Below, piece by piece: positions 59,689-64,000 of a stretch of 64,000 bases of DNA. A program made the translations under genes and the position numbers. Positions within the stretch are counted from its first letter, which is position 1. Each line of letters starts with the position of its first letter. This DNA is from Phytoactinopolyspora limicola (GTDB lineage: Bacteria > Actinomycetota > Actinomycetes > Jiangellales > Jiangellaceae): assembly GCF_011320225.1 (NCBI RefSeq), contig NZ_JAAOEN010000001.1, positions 124,001 to 188,000 on the forward strand. Reading direction: 5' to 3'. Under the pieces are notes generated by a model. The model was not told the DNA's origin. It saw only the letters and a list, made by a program, of their open reading frames with translations, and ran no database searches.

Positions 59689-60603
59689 TTGACGAGCACC
59701 ACCCACGTTCACACCGAGATCAACACCCAGCCCGACTGCTGGCGACGGGCAGCCGAGCTGGCGTTGACGTCGGCCACCCATCTACCCAGAGCAGGTGAGC
59801 GAGTCGCGGTGGTTGGCTGCGGCACGTCGTGGTTCATGGCTCAGGCCTACGCGACGCTGCGGGAACACCGGGGCCAGGGGGAAACCGACGCGTTTGCCGC
59901 CTCGGAGTTCCCGGCCGGGCGACGGTATGACCGGATCGTGGCCATCACCCGATCGGGAACCACCAGTGAGGTCCTCGATCTGCTGCGTGACACCTCACCG
60001 CATACCCCGGCCGTCGCGCTGACCGCCGACGCCGCGACACCTATCGCCGACCTCACCAGCGACCTCGTCGTTCTCGACTTCGCCGACGAGAAGTCGGTGG
60101 TCCAGACGCGCTTCGCCACCAGTGTGCTGGCCCTGCTCCGCAGCCATCTCGGCGACGAGATCGACACCGCTCGCCGGCAGGCCGAGGAGATCTTGGCCGG
60201 TCCCGCGGACGAAACCCTGACCCGCCACCGGAGGTTCGTCTATCTGGGTCAAGGATGGACGGTCGGCCTCGCCCACGAGGGAGCCCTGAAGATGCGTGAG
60301 GCCTCGCTCGCGTGGGCGGAGTCGTATCCGGCGATGGACTACCGGCACGGCCCGATCAGCCTGGCCGACTCCGACGGCGTCGTCTGGTTCGTCGGCGGCT
60401 CCGCACCGGTCGGCCTGATCGACGAGGTGCGCGCCACCGGGGCACATGTCGTCGCCGATCGGCTCGATCCGCTCGCCGATCTGGTCCGAGCCCAACGCCT
60501 CGCGGTTGCCGCCGGGCTGGCGAAGGGCCTGGACCCGGACCGGCCGCGCAACCTCAACCGGTCCGTCGTCCTCGAGGACACCGCTCCCGCACCGCGTCCG
60601 TGA
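59689..60603 (+). CDS. SIS-domain sugar-phosphate isomerase/deaminase-like protein
   Basis: 304 residues with two SIS domains. VAVVGCGTSWFMAQAYATL and ITRSGTTSEVLDLLR are the first domain's sugar-phosphate loop; FVYLGQGWTVGLAHEGALKMREAS and SYPAMDYRHGPISL form the second, with the Glu and His expected in GlmS/AgaS relatives. It likely converts an amino-sugar phosphate delivered by the operon. The start is TTG 59689, with GGAGG five bases upstream; no in-frame ATG or GTG fits better. Confidence 0.9.
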   Translation: MTSTTHVHTEINTQPDCWRRAAELALTSATHLPRAGERVAVVGCGTSWFMAQAYATLREHRGQGETDAFAASEFPAGRRYDRIVAITRSGTTSEVLDLLRDTSPHTPAVALTADAATPIADLTSDLVVLDFADEKSVVQTRFATSVLALLRSHLGDEIDTARRQAEEILAGPADETLTRHRRFVYLGQGWTVGLAHEGALKMREASLAWAESYPAMDYRHGPISLADSDGVVWFVGGSAPVGLIDEVRATGAHVVADRLDPLADLVRAQRLAVAAGLAKGLDPDRPRNLNRSVVLEDTAPAPRP

Positions 60604-60632
60604 CGTGACCACCGCGCCCGTAGAGTAGCGGT

Positions 60633-61058
60633 GTGAGTGGTTCGAGCTGGCGCGACGAACGCCGTGCCGCGCTGGCAGCGCAGGCCGCCGCGCTGGACCA
60701 GCGGCGCGCCGCCGAGACCGCGCAGGCCCATGAGCTCATCGCGGGTTTCGTCCGCGCCATCACCGCCACTGGTGAGCCACCCACCCGGCTGCGGGCCACG
60801 GTGCCGGATACCGGCGCGTCCTACCGCACCAACCTCACCGGGTGGTACTTGCGCCGCAACCGGACCTTGGCCGTGGACGCCGACGCGTGCTTCTACATCC
60901 TCACGGTGCCGTCGAGCCTGACGTCCAGGATCTTCGGTGTCCGTCTGGTTCCCTCCGACCCGCCGCTGGTTGTGGGCCGGGGCGGGCGCGACGGCGAGTC
61001 GATACCGCTGGAGAAGCTCCTCAGGTTACGCCTGGAGGCGAACGAGTCGGCAGGCTAA
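60633..61058 (+). CDS. hypothetical protein
   Basis: 141 residues, unrecognised. An Ala/Arg/Glu-rich N-terminal helix (about residues 8-38) precedes a compact beta-rich part including LTGWYLRRNRTLAVDADACFYIL and IPLEKLLRLRLEA. The beta-rich part is reminiscent of small proteins that accompany sugar operons, but there is no family hallmark. No signal peptide or membrane segment. GTG 60633 has TAGAGT (60619-60624) just upstream, so it may have its own leaderless transcript. It ends 21 bases before the stop of the convergent metallophosphoesterase. Confidence 0.75.
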   Translation: MSGSSWRDERRAALAAQAAALDQRRAAETAQAHELIAGFVRAITATGEPPTRLRATVPDTGASYRTNLTGWYLRRNRTLAVDADACFYILTVPSSLTSRIFGVRLVPSDPPLVVGRGGRDGESIPLEKLLRLRLEANESAG

Positions 61059-61079
61059 TGACGCGCGGGCGGGGAGCGG

Positions 61080-61940
61080 TCAGCTCGATGTCGGCCAGGA
61101 GATGCGGCCCGTGCGCTCCTCCGGTGTGCCGAGCGAGAATCCTTCGGCGGGCGCCACGTCCATCTCCGCTTCCCAGAAGGTGAGTGAGCCACTACCGAGC
61201 ACCGTCGAATACGTCAGGCCCCGAGCGTCGAGGTCGTACACGCGATAACTCGACGCACCGGGGCCCAGCCCGCCGGCGGTCATCTGCACGCAGTGCGGGG
61301 CGATCCGGCGCACCGAGTTCACATGCACGTGGCCACCCGCGTAGACAGCGACGTTGCGGTGTGCACGAATCAGCTCCAGCAACGCCGGCGCGGTGGTGGG
61401 TAGATAGGCAGCCGAGCCGAACTCGCTGGATACGGGCACCTCGCGGGTATCGACCACGGGATAGTGACCGCAAAGAATCACCGGCCGGGTATCGGCGCGG
61501 AGCAACCGCTCCAGGCGGGGCAGGACGCCGTCCGGATCACCCTCGCGCAGCCCGATGCCGATCACCCGGACCGGGCCGGCGTCGCGGGTGATCACCGGGC
61601 TCGGATGGAAGATGGTGCCGAAGTTCGTCTCCGGGTAGGGGGCGTCTTGATAGGCCTCGTTCTCCGGGTTGTCCGCCGCCCGCGCCGGGCTGGGGCCGAG
61701 ATCATGGTTTCCCGGCACGACGAGCGTCGGCGCGTCCAGCCCCTCGATCCAGTCCCTGGCCAGCACGAGGTGGTCCCGGTACCGGCCCCCATAGTTGGTC
61801 ACGTCCCCCGTCACGACCACCAGGTCAGCAGCGTGACGGGAGATAGCCGTCCGATCACGTTCGAGCGAGGCCATCAACCCGGGGAAGCGCCGCTCTGGCG
61901 CCGGCTCGATGTGCAGGTCAGAGATGTGAACTATCCGCAT
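61080..61940 (-). CDS. calcineurin-like metallophosphoesterase
   Basis: 286 residues. All metal-binding blocks are present: MRIVHISDLHIEP, VVVTGDVTNYGG, LVVPGNHDLG, VILCGHYP and VYAGGHVHVNSV. The layout matches cytoplasmic cyclic-nucleotide or phosphodiester hydrolases of the CpdA/GpdQ kind. ATG 61940 has GAGGAG ten bases upstream; upstream in-frame ATGs (61949, 61958) are less well placed. It is divergent from the EEP gene, and the pair may act on the same phosphodiester. Confidence 0.9.
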   Translation of the reverse strand: MRIVHISDLHIEPAPERRFPGLMASLERDRTAISRHAADLVVVTGDVTNYGGRYRDHLVLARDWIEGLDAPTLVVPGNHDLGPSPARAADNPENEAYQDAPYPETNFGTIFHPSPVITRDAGPVRVIGIGLREGDPDGVLPRLERLLRADTRPVILCGHYPVVDTREVPVSSEFGSAAYLPTTAPALLELIRAHRNVAVYAGGHVHVNSVRRIAPHCVQMTAGGLGPGASSYRVYDLDARGLTYSTVLGSGSLTFWEAEMDVAPAEGFSLGTPEERTGRISWPTSS

Positions 61941-62039
61941 GTGCGCCATTCTCCTCATTCCGCCCCGGGAACGCGACTGCTCGTTTCCTACCAGAACTAG
62001 CCCGTTTATGATTGAATTAGGATACAAACGATTATAAAC
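61941..62039. promoter_or_regulatory. divergent promoter region, metallophosphoesterase / EEP
   Basis: A locally AT-rich stretch. On the plus strand TTGAAT near 62013 precedes TATAAA near 62033 with about 15 bases between, close to a sigma70 promoter but short in spacing. The TATAAA lies directly before ATG 62040, which bears on the start choice of that gene. Confidence 0.4.
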
Positions 62040-62819
62040 ATGCACTACTTCTGTTCCCGTCGCTCGAACCAGGAGGCTCCCCTGAGCACCCAGATCCTGA
62101 CGTTCAACATCAGGCACGGCGAAGGCATCGACGACCGGCTCGACCTCGAACGGATCGCTCACGTCATCGAATCGACCGACGCCGACATCGTTGCCCTCCA
62201 AGAGGTCGACCGGCACTTCGGCGGCCGCAGCCGATTCCTCGACCAGACCTGGTGGCTGGGCCGGCGGCTAGACATGACCGCCATCTACGGTGCCGACCTG
62301 GCTCTGCCACCTCCGGACATCGGCCGACCACTGCGCGAGTACGGCAACGCGATACTCAGCCGCCACCCGATCGTGAGCTGGGACCACGTTCCACTGCCGG
62401 CCTGGCCAGGCCACGAGTCGCGAGGTGTGCTGCGCGCATCGATCATGGTCGACGGCGATGAACCCCTCTCGGTATGGACCGCGCACCTCTCCCACGAGAA
62501 CCCCGACCAGCGGGTGGAACAGGCCCGCGCGATCACGCGCATACTTCCCGACCCCCTCACCCGGCTCGTGCTCACCGGTGACATGAACGACGTCCCCGGC
62601 AGCGGCACCATGGCCGAACTCACCCGGTCGTTGACCGACAGCTGGGCGACCCATCACGACGAACCGGGCGGCACCTACGACTCGGTGAGCCGCTCCATCC
62701 GCATCGACTACGTCCTGACCGCACCCGACCTCGACGTAAAAGCCGTGGAACTGGTGGACGTCGGAGACGCATCGGACCACCTTGCCGTCATCGCGGAGAT
62801 CGCCATTCCCAGGGAGTGA
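62040..62819 (+). CDS. cytoplasmic EEP-family phosphodiesterase/endonuclease
   Basis: Up to 259 residues. ILTFNIRHGEG, DIVALQEVDRHFGG, LTGDMNDVPGSG, RIDYVLTAPD and DASDHLAVIAEI are the five EEP blocks with their metal and catalytic residues. No signal peptide, unlike the EEP enzyme at 55394. Start is uncertain: ATG 62040 sits on the promoter's -10, while CTG 62082 has AGGAGG at the right distance and would remove 14 residues. ATG of the DeoR gene follows three bases after its stop. Confidence 0.87.
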   Translation: MHYFCSRRSNQEAPLSTQILTFNIRHGEGIDDRLDLERIAHVIESTDADIVALQEVDRHFGGRSRFLDQTWWLGRRLDMTAIYGADLALPPPDIGRPLREYGNAILSRHPIVSWDHVPLPAWPGHESRGVLRASIMVDGDEPLSVWTAHLSHENPDQRVEQARAITRILPDPLTRLVLTGDMNDVPGSGTMAELTRSLTDSWATHHDEPGGTYDSVSRSIRIDYVLTAPDLDVKAVELVDVGDASDHLAVIAEIAIPRE

Positions 62820-62822
62820 ACC

Positions 62823-63665
62823 ATGCCACGCGCCACCCGCCGCCGTTCCGCCCGCATCTCGGCCATCGTCGACCGGCTGGCACGGGGGGCCAAGGTGAAC
62901 GTGCGCGAACTGGCCGGCGAATTCGGGGTGTCCGCGGGGACCATAAGACGTGATCTGTTACTACTCGAACAACAGGGAATTCTGTCGCGCACGCACGGCG
63001 GCGCCGTGTCCTCCGGCCGATCCACCCGCCCACCAGTTCCCTTTCGGCGCGATCACACGGACGTGAAGCGAGAAATTGCCGAACGCGCCGTCCGGTCCAT
63101 TCCACACGGAAATATAGCGGTGGGACTCAATGGCGGCAGCACCACACTCGAAGTAGCGCGGTTACTGGCCCGAAGAATTGGCCTCATGGTCGCCACCAAT
63201 TCACTCAGCATCGCCACCGAGTTGGCCGGACATTCATCCATTCGATTGTGGCTGACCGGTGGCATCAACCGGTCGAGCTCGCACCAACTCGTCGGCCCGG
63301 ACACCATCCGTTCCCTCCACCGGATCACCGTTGACGTCGCCATCGTCGGAGTCGACGGGGTCACCGCTCAGATGGGCTTGACCATCGACGACGACGCTGA
63401 AGCCGCTGGTGCTGCCGCCCTCGTGTCACGGGCCCGCCGCGTGGTGGTCGTCGCCGATGGCTCGAAAGTCGGGCGAGTCACGAGGACCCCGGTCAGTCCA
63501 ATCACCGACATCGACGAGTTGATCACGGATGCCACCGCGAATGCAGCCGAAGTTGATCATATTCGGCACCACGGAATCACCGTCTCAACCGACGGCGAAA
63601 CACAAGGGACTGACCATTACTTGAGAATGCGCACTTCACATTGCGCACTTTCGACTCACACATAG
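62823..63665 (+). CDS. DeoR-family transcriptional regulator
   Basis: 280 residues. The helix-turn-helix is VRELAGEFGVSAGTIRRDLLLL, followed by SRTHGGAV; the effector domain includes VGLNGGSTTLEVARLLARR and VVVVADGSKVGRVTRTPV, the last being the DeoR sugar-phosphate motif region. Three bases separate it from the EEP gene, so they are one transcript. It probably controls this divergent phosphodiester/sugar locus. A C-terminal tail of about 20 residues rich in His and Thr is unusual. Confidence 0.92.
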   Translation: MPRATRRRSARISAIVDRLARGAKVNVRELAGEFGVSAGTIRRDLLLLEQQGILSRTHGGAVSSGRSTRPPVPFRRDHTDVKREIAERAVRSIPHGNIAVGLNGGSTTLEVARLLARRIGLMVATNSLSIATELAGHSSIRLWLTGGINRSSSHQLVGPDTIRSLHRITVDVAIVGVDGVTAQMGLTIDDDAEAAGAAALVSRARRVVVVADGSKVGRVTRTPVSPITDIDELITDATANAAEVDHIRHHGITVSTDGETQGTDHYLRMRTSHCALSTHT

Positions 63666-63770
63666 ACGGCGCTATTAGCTAGTCCGCAGAATAGTTCTGT
63701 CCGGCGCCGGACGTAAGAGCGGGTCCTTCCGCAGCACTCAACGCTGTCCATAAACCGAGGGAGCGCAAAC

Positions 63771-64000
63771 ATGTGGAGATCGAACCGCCCATCGTCCGAT
63801 CCGACTGATTCCCAGCACCTACACCGCTCGCGGCGTTCACTGATCGGTGGAGCGCTGATCGGGGGTGGCGGCCTCGCCGCCGGTGCGCTGCTTTCCGCAC
63901 CACCAGCCGTGGCCGCACCACCGAGTTGGAAACGGTTCGGTGTCGAACACCCCGGCGGCGAACCAGACGAGACACAGATCCAGCGGGCGCTCGACGCCGC
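63771..64000 (+). CDS. Tat-secreted protein, partial (cut by window end)
   Basis: ATG 63771 opens 76 codons that run off the window. SRRSLIGGALIGGGGLAAG is a twin-arginine signal, ending near PAVA. The mature start, WKRFGVEHPGGEPDETQIQ followed by RALDAA, resembles the start of right-handed beta-helix (pectate lyase-like) enzymes, where a similar DDT-IQ-ALDAA segment is common. Polysaccharide lyase or hydrolase activity would fit the neighbours, but only the first 23 mature residues are visible. The preceding 105 bases hold its promoter. Confidence 0.75.
   Translation, partial: MWRSNRPSSDPTDSQHLHRSRRSLIGGALIGGGGLAAGALLSAPPAVAAPPSWKRFGVEHPGGEPDETQIQRALDA

Overview
The window is a high-GC actinobacterial chromosome segment. 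Pointers are GTG starts, GTGA/ATGA stop-start overlaps, probable leaderless starts, lipoproteins, an F420-type luciferase-fold enzyme, an ECF sigma factor paired with a DGPF/YCII protein, and a topoisomerase I with GRYGPYV repeats in place of zinc fingers. A soil or plant-associated genus (Jiangella-like) would fit, but that is an inference from gene style, not an identification.

Layout. 1-5.8 kb: alpha/beta hydrolase, DUF2470, a methyltransferase, thiolase, a CAP-domain lipoprotein, a 508 bp near-palindromic repeat between two convergent genes, and a creatininase-family hydrolase. 5.9-11.4 kb: an MBL-fold protein with a zinc ribbon, a YndJ-like membrane protein, a YhgE/Pip permease with a degenerate ABC ATPase, and the YggS PLP-homeostasis protein. 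11.4-12.4 kb is gene-free and holds a MITE-like element, a dispersed repeat with a 16 bp minisatellite, and the region upstream of topA. 12.4-24.4 kb is mostly conserved core: topA, serpin, a secreted DUF1906/SH3 protein, tmk, holB, an FkbM methyltransferase, a RicT/PSP1 protein, a secreted tripeptidyl-peptidase and an L,D-transpeptidase. tRNA-Thr(CGT) follows.

24.5-30.5 kb looks like an accessory insertion next to the tRNA. It has a decayed excisionase-like ORF with tandem 23 bp repeats, a WYL regulator divergent from a VOC protein, and then a lower-GC operon. That operon encodes a small secreted peptide (apparent one-base frameshift), a small lipoprotein, a peptidoglycan-binding HlyD-like adaptor, an ABC ATPase and a MacB/FtsX-like permease. 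It is the best candidate here for an undescribed system, resembling a bacteriocin export or immunity locus, but no known bacteriocin family was recognised.

30.5-45.3 kb: a MetX-like hydrolase, a large endonuclease Q-UvrD fusion, an FCD regulator, a second copy of the dispersed repeat, an S15 peptidase, an MBL hydrolase, a truncated MocR/LysE pair, an LLM oxidoreductase, YCII plus an ECF sigma factor, and a split transketolase preceded by a SoxR-like palindrome.

45.5-64 kb is catabolic. A GntP permease, four-carbon acid sugar kinase, PdxA2 and DeoR form what looks like a D-threonate/D-erythronate operon. Next comes a GH20 hexosaminidase divergent from an ABC operon whose two permeases are fused into one protein. 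The operon continues with a binding protein, a secreted EEP phosphodiesterase with an F5/8C domain, an FAD oxidoreductase, a SIS-domain sugar-phosphate protein and a hypothetical. Beyond it are a metallophosphoesterase, a second EEP enzyme, a second DeoR regulator and the start of a Tat-secreted protein. No ATPase subunit accompanies the fused permease, so a shared ATPase such as MsiK is presumably used.
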